A stretch of DNA of 44,897 bases from positions 1 through 44,897 of the forward strand of contig JADIMW010000008.1 of assembly GCA_017694415.1 (NCBI GenBank). The letters run 5' to 3'. This DNA is from Candidatus Caccoplasma merdipullorum. Lineage in GTDB: Bacteria > Bacteroidota > Bacteroidia > Bacteroidales > G3-4614. Below the pieces are notes generated by a model. It worked only from the letters and a program-made list of their open reading frames with translations, was not told the origin of the DNA and ran no database searches. Below are positions 25,562-34,705 of the stretch, piece after piece (the stretch's first letter is position 1; every line of letters begins with the position of its first letter). Both the position numbers and the translations under genes were made by a program.

Positions 25562-27415
25562 TTATTTCTCCTCCGATAATTTAGTGAAACAATCCACAAG
25601 TTCGCTAACCATGAACGGTTGTCCCTGAACTTTGTTGTAACGCTCTACGACAAGACCCGGCACCTTCGATACGAGGTGTGTGGCGAACTGTCCGCTGTTA
25701 AGTTCGCAAACGACAACCTTCTTGTATTTGCGCAGTACCTCGGCGGTATTTGCCGGCAGCGGGTTGATATAGCGGAAGTGTGCAAGAGCTGTTTTCATGC
25801 CTTTTGCATTCATCTCCTCCACGGCAGTAATAAGGTGTCCGTAAGTACCGCCCCATCCTACCACGAGCAGGTCGGCATCGGGTTCTCCCTCAACGCTGAG
25901 CGGCTCTATGCAGTTGGCTATATAATCGACTTTGGCCTGACGCAACGATACCATCTTCTGGTGGTTCTGAGGGTCGGTGGAGATTGCGCTCGTTTCGGAG
26001 TCTTTTTCAAGACCTCCCAACCGGTGCATGAACCCTTCCGTTCCGGGCAATGCCCAGTAACGCACTTTCGTCTCTTCGTCGCGCAGATAAGGACGCCATC
26101 CCTTTTCGAGCATCTCGGGTTTTACATAGTTGGGTTTTATCTCGGGGTATTCGTCCGCCTCGGGTATGCGCCATGCCGACGAACCGTTTGCAATAAACGC
26201 ATCGGTAAGAAGTATTACCGGGGTCATGTGTTCGAGTGCTATTTTGGCGGCGTTGAATGCCATGTCGAAACAGTCGGTGGGGGTAGTTGCGGCAATCACT
26301 ACGGCAGGCGATTCGCCGTTACGCCCGTAAAGAGCCTGCAGCAGGTCGGTCTGCTCCGTCTTGGTGGGCATACCTGTCGAAGGCCCGCCGCGCTGTACGT
26401 CTATAACAACGAGGGGAAGTTCGGCCATTACCGCAAGTCCTATCGCCTCGCTCTTCAATGCCAGACCGGGACCGGACGTGGAAGTGGCGGCGAGGTCGCC
26501 AGCAAAGGCTGCACCTATTGCGGTACAAACTCCCGCAATCTCGTCTTCGGCCTGCACCACCTTAACGCCCAAATCCTTGCGTTTTGCAAGTTCATGCAAT
26601 ATATCGCTGGCAGGGGTTATGGGATAACTGCCGAGGAAAAGGGGAAGTCCCGATTTCTCGGAAGCGGCTATAAGTCCGAGAGCCGTGGCGCGGTTTCCGC
26701 TTATATCGGTATAGACACCTTTCTTTACGCTCTTGGTTTCTATACGGTATGTGGAAACGGATGCATGTATGTTGTTCCCGTAATTGTAACCGTCGGTCAT
26801 AACCTTTATGTTGGCTTCGAGAACGGTCGGTTTCTTTGAGAACTTGTTCTTGAGCAGGTGTGCAGCCTGATCGAGCGGACGGTCGAAGAGCCAGCATACA
26901 AGTCCGAGAGCGAACATGTTCTTGCATCGCATTATAGACTTGTTGTCCATGCCCGTATCGGCAAGCGAGGCCGCTACCATGGACGATATGGGGACGGGGA
27001 CTTTTTGTATCGACGCCGCACCTATTTCGGCAAACGGGTCGTCGGTTTTAAAAGCAGCCTTGTCCAAATCGCTCTTCGAGAACGAATCGGTATCGAATAT
27101 TACTACGCCGTCGCTCTTTACGAATTTAATGTTGGTTTTCAACGCGGCAGGATTCATGGCGACCAGAACATCGGCCTTGTCGCCGGGCGTATGTACGCCG
27201 CTGCCTATATGTACCTGAAATCCCGATACACCGCCGAGTGTCCCTTGCGGGGCGCGAATCTCCGCGGGATAGTCCGGGAATGTCGAAATCTCGTTACCTA
27301 TGGCAGCCGATATATTGGAGAATATATTTCCGGCAAGTTGCATTCCGTCGCCGGAATCGCCCGAAAACCGGATTACCACTTTCTCCACCTCTTTTACTTT
27401 TGTTTGTGCTGACAT
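25562..27415 (-). CDS. korA: 2-oxoacid:ferredoxin oxidoreductase, fused gamma-alpha subunit
   Basis: 617 residues. The N-terminal 190 residues are the gamma domain (VIRFSGDSGDGMQLAGNIF, then HTPGDKADVLVAMNPAAL). The rest is the alpha pyrimidine-binding and transketolase-C-like domains (GSYPITPASDILHELA, EDEIAGVCTAIGAAFAG, TSTSGPGLALKSEAIG). This fused form is standard in Bacteroidetes KorA. In anaerobic Bacteroidales it can run reductively to make 2-oxoglutarate for glutamate. The upstream region carries the TGCA motif array shared with argR. Confidence 0.93.
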   Translation of the reverse strand: MSAQTKVKEVEKVVIRFSGDSGDGMQLAGNIFSNISAAIGNEISTFPDYPAEIRAPQGTLGGVSGFQVHIGSGVHTPGDKADVLVAMNPAALKTNIKFVKSDGVVIFDTDSFSKSDLDKAAFKTDDPFAEIGAASIQKVPVPISSMVAASLADTGMDNKSIMRCKNMFALGLVCWLFDRPLDQAAHLLKNKFSKKPTVLEANIKVMTDGYNYGNNIHASVSTYRIETKSVKKGVYTDISGNRATALGLIAASEKSGLPLFLGSYPITPASDILHELAKRKDLGVKVVQAEDEIAGVCTAIGAAFAGDLAATSTSGPGLALKSEAIGLAVMAELPLVVIDVQRGGPSTGMPTKTEQTDLLQALYGRNGESPAVVIAATTPTDCFDMAFNAAKIALEHMTPVILLTDAFIANGSSAWRIPEADEYPEIKPNYVKPEMLEKGWRPYLRDEETKVRYWALPGTEGFMHRLGGLEKDSETSAISTDPQNHQKMVSLRQAKVDYIANCIEPLSVEGEPDADLLVVGWGGTYGHLITAVEEMNAKGMKTALAHFRYINPLPANTAEVLRKYKKVVVCELNSGQFATHLVSKVPGLVVERYNKVQGQPFMVSELVDCFTKLSEEK

Positions 27416-27545
27416 TTCCTGATTCAGATTTATGTGTAGAAAATAATATTGTGTTTTTTATATATATCGTTTCGACAAAAAGACAGAGAATGCAACAATA
27501 CGATGCACCTCCTTAAGCGTCGTCGCGCACCCTTTTGCTTACATA

Positions 27546-27727
27546 TTGCAATATGATGCAATTTTTATGCAACTATTTTAATCTATTCGGGGGCTAATGC
27601 GGTGCAAAGGAACAAAAAAATACGCATATACGCAACTATTTTATAAAATTATGTACACACAGGACAAATTTATGCATAAACTTGCACAGTAATTAAAATT
27701 TATGCATTATCGACATGTATAATGCAC
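27546..27727. promoter_or_regulatory. TGCATAAA-type operator array upstream of korA
   Basis: The 314-bp gap between korA and aroK contains no gene but several related motifs: TTGCAATAT (27546), TGCAATTTTTATGCA (27557-27571), the perfect palindrome TTTATGCATAAA (27669-27680), AAAATTTATGCATT (27695-27708) and ATAATGCAC (27719-27727). CAAATTTATGCA (27665-27676) is identical to 9576-9587 upstream of argR. A weak minus-strand -7 match (TTCCTTTG, 27610-27603) lies between two motif groups. Confidence 0.5.
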
Positions 27728-27729
27728 AG

Positions 27730-28260
27730 CTATATGCACAATAGGCGGCACAAACGGTCGATAGCCTCCTGTACATCATCCTTGCTCATCAACGTTCCCA
27801 CGTCGAAGCGGACTGAAGCCTTGTTGTAAAAAGCTTCTCTTTGCGACATTGCCGACGAAACATATTCGCTCAGTTCCTCCCTGTTCTTTCCTTTCAGCAA
27901 CGGACGGGATGCGCTGTACCGTTCCAAACGGTTGAGAAGCGCCTCGCGCGAGCTGTACAGGTAAACCGACTTCCCGCAGGAATTTATATATTCCATGTTG
28001 TCGAAAAAACAGGGTGTTCCGCCCCCTGCGGCAATTATTGCACTCTCTTCGCTCTCCGCAACTTCATGCAACGCGTCGCGCTCTATTTGACGGAATCCGT
28101 CTTCGCCGCTCTCGTCGAAAATGGCATTCACGCTCTTGCCCTGCTGTTTAATTATGTATTCGTCGAGATCGATAAAACGGCAGCCGGTTCTTTCAGCCAA
28201 CAGCCGCCCCAGCGTGGTTTTGCCGGAGCACATAAATCCTATTAGAAAAATCCTCTCCAT
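27730..28260 (-). CDS. aroK: Shikimate kinase
   Basis: 176 residues from MERIFLIGFMCSGKTT (an ATG five codons upstream, at 28275, is also possible). The P-loop is GFMCSGKTT. FIDLDEYI and ESGEDGFRQIE bind shikimate, AAGGGTPCF is the second conserved glycine block, and RPLL lies in the lid. It phosphorylates shikimate on the path to chorismate. It has its own promoter at 28305-28335. Confidence 0.94.
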   Translation of the reverse strand: MERIFLIGFMCSGKTTLGRLLAERTGCRFIDLDEYIIKQQGKSVNAIFDESGEDGFRQIERDALHEVAESEESAIIAAGGGTPCFFDNMEYINSCGKSVYLYSSREALLNRLERYSASRPLLKGKNREELSEYVSSAMSQREAFYNKASVRFDVGTLMSKDDVQEAIDRLCRLLCI

Positions 28261-28304
28261 ATCAAGCCGTTGCAAAGGGGGATATACTTACCCTAAAGCG
28301 GAGA

Positions 28305-28335
28305 CAAAGATAATACTCCCCAGCCAAGATTCAAA
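28305..28335 (-). promoter_or_regulatory. Promoter of aroK
   Basis: Minus-strand TTTG (28335-28332), a 19-bp spacer and TATCTTTG (28312-28305): a full match to the Bacteroidetes promoter. Confidence 0.75.
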
Positions 28336-28424
28336 AAAGCGCGGTTTCCGATAGATTCTGCTTATTGCCCCCTATTTCCGGCCTCCGCGTATTTCCCGCT
28401 TTTTTTTTCAGACAAAAATATTGC

Positions 28425-28487
28425 TTCGCTTATAGCTGCGAAAGTTTTGCTTATGCCCGTATTTGACGTATCTTTGCTATAAGCGAA
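28425..28487. repeat. Perfect 12-bp inverted repeat flanking a promoter
   Basis: TTCGCTTATAGC (28425-28436) and GCTATAAGCGAA (28476-28487) are exact reverse complements, 39 bp apart. The spacer contains the -33 element and nearly all of the -7 element of the promoter at 28446-28476. Confidence 0.85.
28446..28476 (+). promoter_or_regulatory. Upstream promoter (P1) of the RNase H gene
   Basis: TTTG (28446-28449), a 19-bp spacer and TATCTTTG (28469-28476): a full consensus match. It sits inside the inverted repeat at 28425-28487. Confidence 0.7.
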
Positions 28488-28554
28488 AATTTGCTGCACT
28501 CGGCATAACCGAATCAAAAACTTCGTTTTCGTTCGGTTCTGCTCTCGTTTGGTG

Positions 28555-28562
28555 TATCTTTG
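28555..28562 (+). promoter_or_regulatory. Downstream -7 element (P2) of the RNase H gene
   Basis: TATCTTTG 25 bp before the ATG at 28588, without a clear -33 element. Confidence 0.5.
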
Positions 28563-28587
28563 CCGCATAGCAAAAAGAAAAGGAATC

Positions 28588-29208
28588 ATGGCATCTAAAA
28601 ACAAATACTATGTGGTATGGAACGGTGTAAATCCCGGCATATACGAAACATGGAACGAATGCCAGTTGCAGATAAAAGGGTTTAAGGGGGCTGCATACAA
28701 AGGGTTCGAAACTCGCGAGGAGGCGGAACGGGCGTATTCCGAAGGTTATGCAACAGGGAGAAATGCATCGCTTAAAGGGACGGCTCCGCGCCAAATACCG
28801 CAAGAGTTGTCCGATGCCGTGGCCGTCGATGCTTCGTGCCTCGGCAATCCCGGGAAAATGGAGTACCGCGGCGTATGGGTTGCCGACGGGTCGCCAATAT
28901 TTAAAGCAGGGCCTTTCGAGGACGGGACGAACAACATCGGGGAGTTTTTGGCTATTGTCCACGCGCTCGCATGGATGGAGCAGCAGGGGGTACGCTTTAC
29001 GATATGCAGCGACAGCCGCAACGCAATATTGTGGATAAAGCAGAAAAAATGCAAGACGAAACTCGAACGGACAGGTCGCAACGATAAGGTTTTCGAACTC
29101 ATAGCCCGTGCCGAACGCTGGCTCGCGACACATGCAATAACCGTTCCGATAGTAAAATGGGAAACGAAATTGTGGGGCGAGATTCCTGCTGATTTCGGAC
29201 GCAAGTGA
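28588..29208 (+). CDS. rnhA: Ribonuclease HI with N-terminal viroplasmin domain
   Basis: 206 residues from MASKNKYYVVWNG. The first 50 residues are a viroplasmin (RNA/DNA hybrid-binding) domain (GIYETWNECQLQIKGFKG). The RNase H core keeps four acidic residues by family pattern: VAVDAS, NNIGEF, CSDSRN and the final PADFGRK. It cleaves RNA in RNA-DNA hybrids in replication and R-loop removal. Two candidate promoters lie upstream, and it probably reads into the glycosyltransferase gene 63 bp downstream. Confidence 0.92.
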   Translation: MASKNKYYVVWNGVNPGIYETWNECQLQIKGFKGAAYKGFETREEAERAYSEGYATGRNASLKGTAPRQIPQELSDAVAVDASCLGNPGKMEYRGVWVADGSPIFKAGPFEDGTNNIGEFLAIVHALAWMEQQGVRFTICSDSRNAILWIKQKKCKTKLERTGRNDKVFELIARAERWLATHAITVPIVKWETKLWGEIPADFGRK

Positions 29209-29271
29209 GAAACAGCAACGTAAAAATAAAGTCGGCACGGCATACAGGCAAACCGAATTAACTAATGGATT

Positions 29272-30408
29272 ATGATAATAGGATTCGACGGGAAAAGGGC
29301 GGTTCTGAACTTTACGGGTCTGGGCAATTACAGCCGCTTTATAATTTCGGCTCTTAACCGAACCTATCCCGACAACACATACAAGGTATTTACGCCGAAA
29401 GCGAAAGAGAGCGGCGAACTGGAGAGCATGTTGCATGGTAACACGGCAATAAACCTGCCGCAGCGTTTTATCGACAAAAAACTGCCGTCGCTATGGCGCA
29501 CCAAACGGATTGTCTCCGACCTAAAAAGGGAAGGGGTCGAACTCTATCACGGTCTCAGCAACGAGATTCCCGTCGGGATTGAGGAGAGCGGTATAAAAAG
29601 CATCGTAACGATTCACGACCTGATTTTTCTGCGTTACCCCGAATACTACAAACCGATAGACAGGAAAATCTACGACCGCAAGTTTCGGAGTGCGTCGGAG
29701 AGGAGCGACCGCATAATTGCCGTAAGCGAATGTACCAAGCGCGACATAATATCGTTCTACGGCATCCCGTCCGAAAAAATCGACGTTGTGTATCAGGGAT
29801 TTCATCCGATATTCGCCGTCGCTCCCGGCGAAAGCGAAAAACGCGAAATTGCCGGAATGCATGCTTTGCCGAAGCGTTTTATCCTTTGTGTCGGCACCGT
29901 CGAGGAGCGGAAGAACCTTATGCTGCTGGCCGAAGCCCTGCGAATCCTTCCGGATGATATTCACCTCGTCGCGGCCGGACGACGCACGCCGTACGCCGAA
30001 AAGGTTGAAAAATACTGTTCGGAAAAAGGTGTATCGAAGAGGCTTCACATTATAGAAGGAGTTCCGTTCCGACTGTTGCCTGCGCTCTACTCGCTGGCAT
30101 CGGTATTCGCATACCCGTCGCGATTCGAAGGATTCGGCATACCGATAATAGAGGCGTTACAAACGGGAATACCCGTACTTGCCGCCACGGGGTCGTGTCT
30201 GGAGGAGGCCGGAGGGGACGGAGCTTTATACGTAAACCCGGACGATACGGAGGCTGCAGCCGATGCGCTTAAACGGCTGCTGTACGATACCGACCTTACG
30301 GCAAAACTTAAAACAGCAGGGAAAGAACAGATACGGAAATTTTCTCCCGAGAACATTGCAAACGGGGTAAACGAGGTTTACAGAAAAGTTACGGGCAAAT
30401 CGCTTTAA
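29272..30408 (+). CDS. Glycosyltransferase family 4 (GT-B)
   Basis: 378 residues starting MIIGFDGKRAVLNFTGLGNY. The two Rossmann domains are typical of GT4, with the donor-binding segment RFEGFGIPIIEALQTGIPV and the preceding LCVGTVEERKNLMLLAEAL. It probably adds a sugar to a lipid-linked glycan at the inner face of the membrane; donor and acceptor are unknown. Its stop codon overlaps the stop codon of the opposing glycosyltransferase. Confidence 0.9.
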   Translation: MIIGFDGKRAVLNFTGLGNYSRFIISALNRTYPDNTYKVFTPKAKESGELESMLHGNTAINLPQRFIDKKLPSLWRTKRIVSDLKREGVELYHGLSNEIPVGIEESGIKSIVTIHDLIFLRYPEYYKPIDRKIYDRKFRSASERSDRIIAVSECTKRDIISFYGIPSEKIDVVYQGFHPIFAVAPGESEKREIAGMHALPKRFILCVGTVEERKNLMLLAEALRILPDDIHLVAAGRRTPYAEKVEKYCSEKGVSKRLHIIEGVPFRLLPALYSLASVFAYPSRFEGFGIPIIEALQTGIPVLAATGSCLEEAGGDGALYVNPDDTEAAADALKRLLYDTDLTAKLKTAGKEQIRKFSPENIANGVNEVYRKVTGKSL

Positions 30409-31481
30409 TCTCCGAGCATGTCCAAATAGAGCCTCACATAGTCGGAGGCACACTTCTCCCATGAAAAGCGGCAGCTCCAGCGACGCACCTCGTCGGGCGA
30501 CCCCGAAACTCTCCACTCGTCCAGTCCTTTTTTTACGACGGCAGCCATGGCTTCAGGCTCGAGTTCGTCCCAATAAAAGGCATATTTCCCTCCAACTTCG
30601 GGCAGCGATGTAAGACGCGACAGAAAAACCGGCTTGCCGAACCGCATCGCTTCGAGCGGAGGCAGTCCGAACCCTTCGCACAGCGACGGAAACAAAAACG
30701 CCTTGCAACGGGCATACAGCAGGCTTTTTACCGTATTATCGACGTTTGTCAGAGGAATAACGTTACCGATTTTTTTCTTGGCTATCAAGTCTTTCAGATA
30801 TTCGCCGTACGACGTATTCCAGTTCCCCGCAAGCAGCAGCTTTTCATCGGGCAGGCAGCGCATCATTTCTATAAGCAGTTCGGGGTTCTTCTTCGGCTGG
30901 AGGCTCGAAATGTGGAACAGAAACCCTTCGCCCGTTTCGGGATAGAGCGATGCTGCGGCGGCAGCCTCGGCCGTCAAGTCCGACACGCCGTTATAGATAA
31001 CCGATACCGGTTTGCTCAGTTCGGGATAAAGTCGGCGGACATCTTCTTCCACGAAACGCGAGATAACCACCACACGGTCGGCCTCCGACATGCGCCGCGC
31101 TATTTTCCGCCTGTACTTTTCTATTTTCCGACCTTTCTTCTCATATATGAAATTTATGTCGTGCAGCGTCAAGAGCGACTTTTTGGACGAGCGCATGAAT
31201 TTTACCAGACAGAACTGGTGTACGGCATGGAAAAGGTCGCACCGGTACGGGAAATAACGGTAAAGCGAGCGGGTAAACTTGTTCCCGACAAGATATTCCA
31301 CGTCATCGCCGAAATGCCCCTTAAGTTCGCGCGGCACTATATAACAGAGTGCAACGCCACGCTCCTTTAAGGCTGAGGCTTTTGCATACAACGCCTCGGC
31401 CAGTTTGTACGAATACTCTCCCACCCCGACATTGCGGTTGCCGGCCGAATAAAAGTCTATGATTATCTTGCGCCTCTGCAT
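30405..31481 (-). CDS. Glycosyltransferase family 4 (GT-B)
   Basis: 358 residues. Starts MQRRKIIIDFYSAGNRNVGV, with a conserved glycine-rich acceptor loop (NVGVGEYSYKLAEAL). The donor site is SLCEGFGLPPLEAMRFGKPV, and HISSLQPKKNPELLIE is the usual segment before it. It is the last gene of an eight-gene minus-strand surface-glycan operon that begins with the MsbA-like exporter. It starts 3 nt after the preceding glycosyltransferase gene. Confidence 0.9.
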   Translation of the reverse strand: MQRRKIIIDFYSAGNRNVGVGEYSYKLAEALYAKASALKERGVALCYIVPRELKGHFGDDVEYLVGNKFTRSLYRYFPYRCDLFHAVHQFCLVKFMRSSKKSLLTLHDINFIYEKKGRKIEKYRRKIARRMSEADRVVVISRFVEEDVRRLYPELSKPVSVIYNGVSDLTAEAAAAASLYPETGEGFLFHISSLQPKKNPELLIEMMRCLPDEKLLLAGNWNTSYGEYLKDLIAKKKIGNVIPLTNVDNTVKSLLYARCKAFLFPSLCEGFGLPPLEAMRFGKPVFLSRLTSLPEVGGKYAFYWDELEPEAMAAVVKKGLDEWRVSGSPDEVRRWSCRFSWEKCASDYVRLYLDMLGD

Positions 31482-31484
31482 ACT

Positions 31485-32657
31485 CTAACTATTGATTAAA
31501 CTGTCAAGCGCACTCTTCCACTGCGCAACGGTAATATCTATCGAGAAGCGCGACAGATTTTCAGCGGCATTTTTCCTTATCCGCTCACGCAACGCATCGT
31601 CCGACATCAACTCCGACAAACGCGCCGCATATTCATCTTCATCGAACGGCTTTACCAGTATGCCGTTCACGCCGTCGGGCGACAATATCTCCCCTACTCC
31701 CGCACTGCAATCGAAAGCTATCGGCACGCATCCGTAATTCTGCGCTTCGACCAGCACCAGCCCCCATGCCTCTATCGTGGAGGTCAAACAGAAAATTTCC
31801 GAACTTTTATAATACGGCGCCACATCCTTTGAATATCCGCAAAATTCCACTCTTTTCAGCCCCATGTTGCAGGAAAGGGTTTTAAGGAGAGTGCTCTCGG
31901 GTCCCTCCCCCACTATCTTTACGCACCATTCGGGGAAAAGCGGTTCCAACTTCGCCCAAATGCGCAGCAGCCTGTCCACCCTTTTGTCGGCGTAAGTCAA
32001 TCGGCCCACATATAAAAGTCTCTTTTCACGGCGGCACTGCATCTCTACGGCTGGCAACAAAGGATTGGTAAAGACTCGGAACTTTGAACCGTCATACTCC
32101 ACTCCTATACCTTCGGCTATAACCCTACCGTAATTGTCGCACAGCACTCCGAACATATCTACGCTGTCGTACAACGCCCTGTATCTCTTCCTGAGCGAAC
32201 GGTCGAACAATCCGGATGAAAATTTCCATGCCCGCAACAAATACCATTCCAGCCACTTGCCGAACGATTCCGAAGCCTTGTGGCGTCCGTTTTCCCTTTT
32301 GAAATCGGTTTCCCAAAACGGTGGATTATGACTTACGAACAGGGTTTTGCACCCTGTCGCTTCCTTGAGCTGCCGGAAGTACGGCAATATGAATCCTGCC
32401 GACACAAACACCGAAACGGAATCGGACCTGACAGCCTCGCAGATAAAGGACAAATTCCGACCGTCGTTCGCGCCGTAAGGGAGAATACGATATTTTACAC
32501 GATTTACCGATAACGGGAGTTTTTCCTTATCGACACGATGGGCGAATACGAAGATTTCGTATCCCGAGTTTTCGAGATAAGGGACGAGGTTTATCGTAAC
32601 CTGTTCGCCCCCGCCCTTGGGAAACTCATCGTGCAAAAAAGCTATTTTCGTATTCAT
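31485..32657 (-). CDS. Glycosyltransferase family 4 (GT-B)
   Basis: 390 residues from MNTKIAFLHDEFPKGGGEQV; the GGGEQV loop near the N-terminus is common in polysaccharide GT4 enzymes. LLYVGRLTYADKRVDRLL and the donor-site ESWGLVL-like TIEAWGLVLVEAQNYGCVP are present. The frame also has an ATG at 32666. The gap to the upstream aminotransferase gene is about 43 bp. Confidence 0.9.
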   Translation of the reverse strand: MNTKIAFLHDEFPKGGGEQVTINLVPYLENSGYEIFVFAHRVDKEKLPLSVNRVKYRILPYGANDGRNLSFICEAVRSDSVSVFVSAGFILPYFRQLKEATGCKTLFVSHNPPFWETDFKRENGRHKASESFGKWLEWYLLRAWKFSSGLFDRSLRKRYRALYDSVDMFGVLCDNYGRVIAEGIGVEYDGSKFRVFTNPLLPAVEMQCRREKRLLYVGRLTYADKRVDRLLRIWAKLEPLFPEWCVKIVGEGPESTLLKTLSCNMGLKRVEFCGYSKDVAPYYKSSEIFCLTSTIEAWGLVLVEAQNYGCVPIAFDCSAGVGEILSPDGVNGILVKPFDEDEYAARLSELMSDDALRERIRKNAAENLSRFSIDITVAQWKSALDSLINS

Positions 32658-32700
32658 ATCGTGCAAATCCCGTACAGAACATCATATATGTAAACGCCGT

Positions 32701-33852
32701 TTATCCGAAATATTCCTCGACGGTATCGCAAATATAATCCACCTGTTCGTCGGTCAATTCATAAAACAGCGGCAGACGCAGCAACGAATCGGCAAAACGG
32801 TCGCAGTTGGGCAACTCGCCTCCCTTATATTTATCTTTATAATATTCGCTTTTGTGCAGCGACAGATAATGCGATACGGCCAAAATGCCGTATTCTTTCA
32901 AATGGCGCATCAATGCGCTGCGCTCTTCCAGTCCGTTGCATACGATATAGAACATGTGAGCGTTGTTTTCGGCGTAGTCGGGAATGACAGGCATATTGAA
33001 ACACCCTTTGGCCGAAACGGGAGCAAGTCGTTGATAGTATCTCTCCCATATCGCCTTGCGACGCGACTGTATATTATCGACCGATTCGCACTGTGCCATA
33101 AGGAATGCGGCAATGACTTCCGACGGCAGGAACGAACTTCCCGTATCGACCCAACCGTATTTATTTACTTCGCCTCTGAAAAATTCCGCGCGGTTTGTCC
33201 CTTTTTCCCATATTATCTCCGACCGGCGGATAAACCTGTCGTTGTTTATGGCCAACATCCCTCCTTCGCCCGAAATTATGTTTTTGGTTTCGTGGAACGA
33301 AAATGCAGCCAAATCGCCGATGCTTCCCAGCGGTGAACGTTTCCCGGTCAGGGGCGACGTATAATGCGAATCTATTCCCTGAGCAGCATCCTCTATCAGC
33401 AACAGCGAATATTTGTCGGCCAAAGAGCGGAGCTTGTCCATGTCGCACGACACTCCGGCATAATGAACCGGCACTATCGCTTTAGTCCTTTCGGTTATCA
33501 ACCCCTCCACCGCATCGGCATCGATATTGGGATTGTCGGGATAACTGTCGGCAAAGACTATATCCGCACCTTCGCGGACAAAGGCCAATGCCGTGGACAC
33601 GAACGTATATGAGGGGACTATAACTTCGTCGCCCGGTTTTACTTCCGACAATATGGCGCACATCTCCAACGCATCGGTACACGATGTTGCAAGCAACGTC
33701 TTCAAAAAACCGTATCTGTCGCAGAACCACTTCTGACACTCTTGGGTAAAATATCCGTTTCCCGAAATCTTTCCGGTACGCACGGCTTTTTCTATATACT
33801 CTGTCTCTTTCCCCGTCAGGAAAGGTTTGTTAAACGGAATGCTGACACTCAT
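32701..33852 (-). CDS. DegT/DnrJ/EryC1 aminotransferase, WecE/RffA-like
   Basis: 383 residues. PLP-dependent sugar aminotransferase: the PLP lysine is in AFSFHETKNIISGEGG (Lys190), LLIEDAAQGIDSHY holds the cofactor Asp, and VIVPSYTFVSTA is the substrate region. Best fit is RffA/WecE, which makes dTDP-4-amino-4,6-dideoxygalactose from the 4-keto sugar. The WecD-like acetyltransferase three genes upstream in the same operon supports this. The dTDP-glucose enzymes RmlA and RmlB are not in the window. Confidence 0.88.
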   Translation of the reverse strand: MSVSIPFNKPFLTGKETEYIEKAVRTGKISGNGYFTQECQKWFCDRYGFLKTLLATSCTDALEMCAILSEVKPGDEVIVPSYTFVSTALAFVREGADIVFADSYPDNPNIDADAVEGLITERTKAIVPVHYAGVSCDMDKLRSLADKYSLLLIEDAAQGIDSHYTSPLTGKRSPLGSIGDLAAFSFHETKNIISGEGGMLAINNDRFIRRSEIIWEKGTNRAEFFRGEVNKYGWVDTGSSFLPSEVIAAFLMAQCESVDNIQSRRKAIWERYYQRLAPVSAKGCFNMPVIPDYAENNAHMFYIVCNGLEERSALMRHLKEYGILAVSHYLSLHKSEYYKDKYKGGELPNCDRFADSLLRLPLFYELTDEQVDYICDTVEEYFG

Positions 33853-33865
33853 GATTATTCTGATT

Positions 33866-34705
33866 TTATCTCTTTATCCCTAATATTTTTTTCAGCCAAA
33901 ACAGCACTTTTATACATTTCCGCGTATAATGTTGCATCCACGACGAATCGAGGAACTCCTGCGTACGGGCTTTCGTTATGTAATCGAACACGCTCTCTCT
34001 TTCGCGCGCACTGTCGTAAAGGCATACAAAACAACGGTCGAAATTCTCCGTCAGGAATTTACGGTGCTCGTTCTCGGTAAGGGTCGCCATTTCGGGCTTG
34101 AGACTTATTCCGTAATCGTTGAAAAACGCTATATTCAAACCGATGCGTTTTACCGAACAACCGTTTTTGATTATCTGGGTAACGAAAAAAGCCCAATCGG
34201 AAACTATGCGGAACTCTTCATTGTACAGGCCTCCATCGAAAAGCGTGCGTTTTATGAACGATGACGGGTGTCCGATAGAATATATCAGCAAATCGGTATA
34301 TGTAAGAGGACGTTTGTACTCTACCGGCAATAGTGTTCCGTCTCTCTTCACATATGTAAAATTGCCGTAAACTATATCGTCGGTAACGGGCTCGGCAAAG
34401 ACTTTGGCCAACACGTCGTCGGCAAGCCAGTCGCCGCTGTTTATAAACAACAGGTATTCCCCTCTGGCTCTGACTATTCCTTTGTTCATTGCGCTGTAAA
34501 TCCCCTTGTCGGGTTCACTTACCCAATATGCAAGTTTATCGGCATATTTTTTTATCACCTCCACGCTTCCGTCGGTCGAAGCCCCGTCGATGACTATATG
34601 TTCGAAATCGGTGAATGACTGCCGCTCCCAGACAGACGAGAGGGTTTTCTGCAATCCGTCCGCGTCATTAAGGTTTATCGTTATAACCGAAAGTTTCATA
34701 ATCAA
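33866..34705 (-). CDS. Glycosyltransferase family 2 (GT-A)
   Basis: 279 residues. GT-A fold: VITINLNDADGLQKTLSSV begins it, then IVIDGASTDGSVEVI, and the SGDW segment takes the DxD position in LFINSGDWLADD. It is very similar to the GT2 protein at 38775, about three quarters identical over the first 100 residues by eye. It overlaps the following GT4 gene by 4 nt (ATGA) and precedes the aminotransferase gene by 13 nt. Confidence 0.9.
   Translation of the reverse strand: MIMKLSVITINLNDADGLQKTLSSVWERQSFTDFEHIVIDGASTDGSVEVIKKYADKLAYWVSEPDKGIYSAMNKGIVRARGEYLLFINSGDWLADDVLAKVFAEPVTDDIVYGNFTYVKRDGTLLPVEYKRPLTYTDLLIYSIGHPSSFIKRTLFDGGLYNEEFRIVSDWAFFVTQIIKNGCSVKRIGLNIAFFNDYGISLKPEMATLTENEHRKFLTENFDRCFVCLYDSARERESVFDYITKARTQEFLDSSWMQHYTRKCIKVLFWLKKILGIKR

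Noticed and set aside
25619..26839. Long plus-strand frame opposite korA
   Set aside because: Shadow of the korA coding sequence; no family features.
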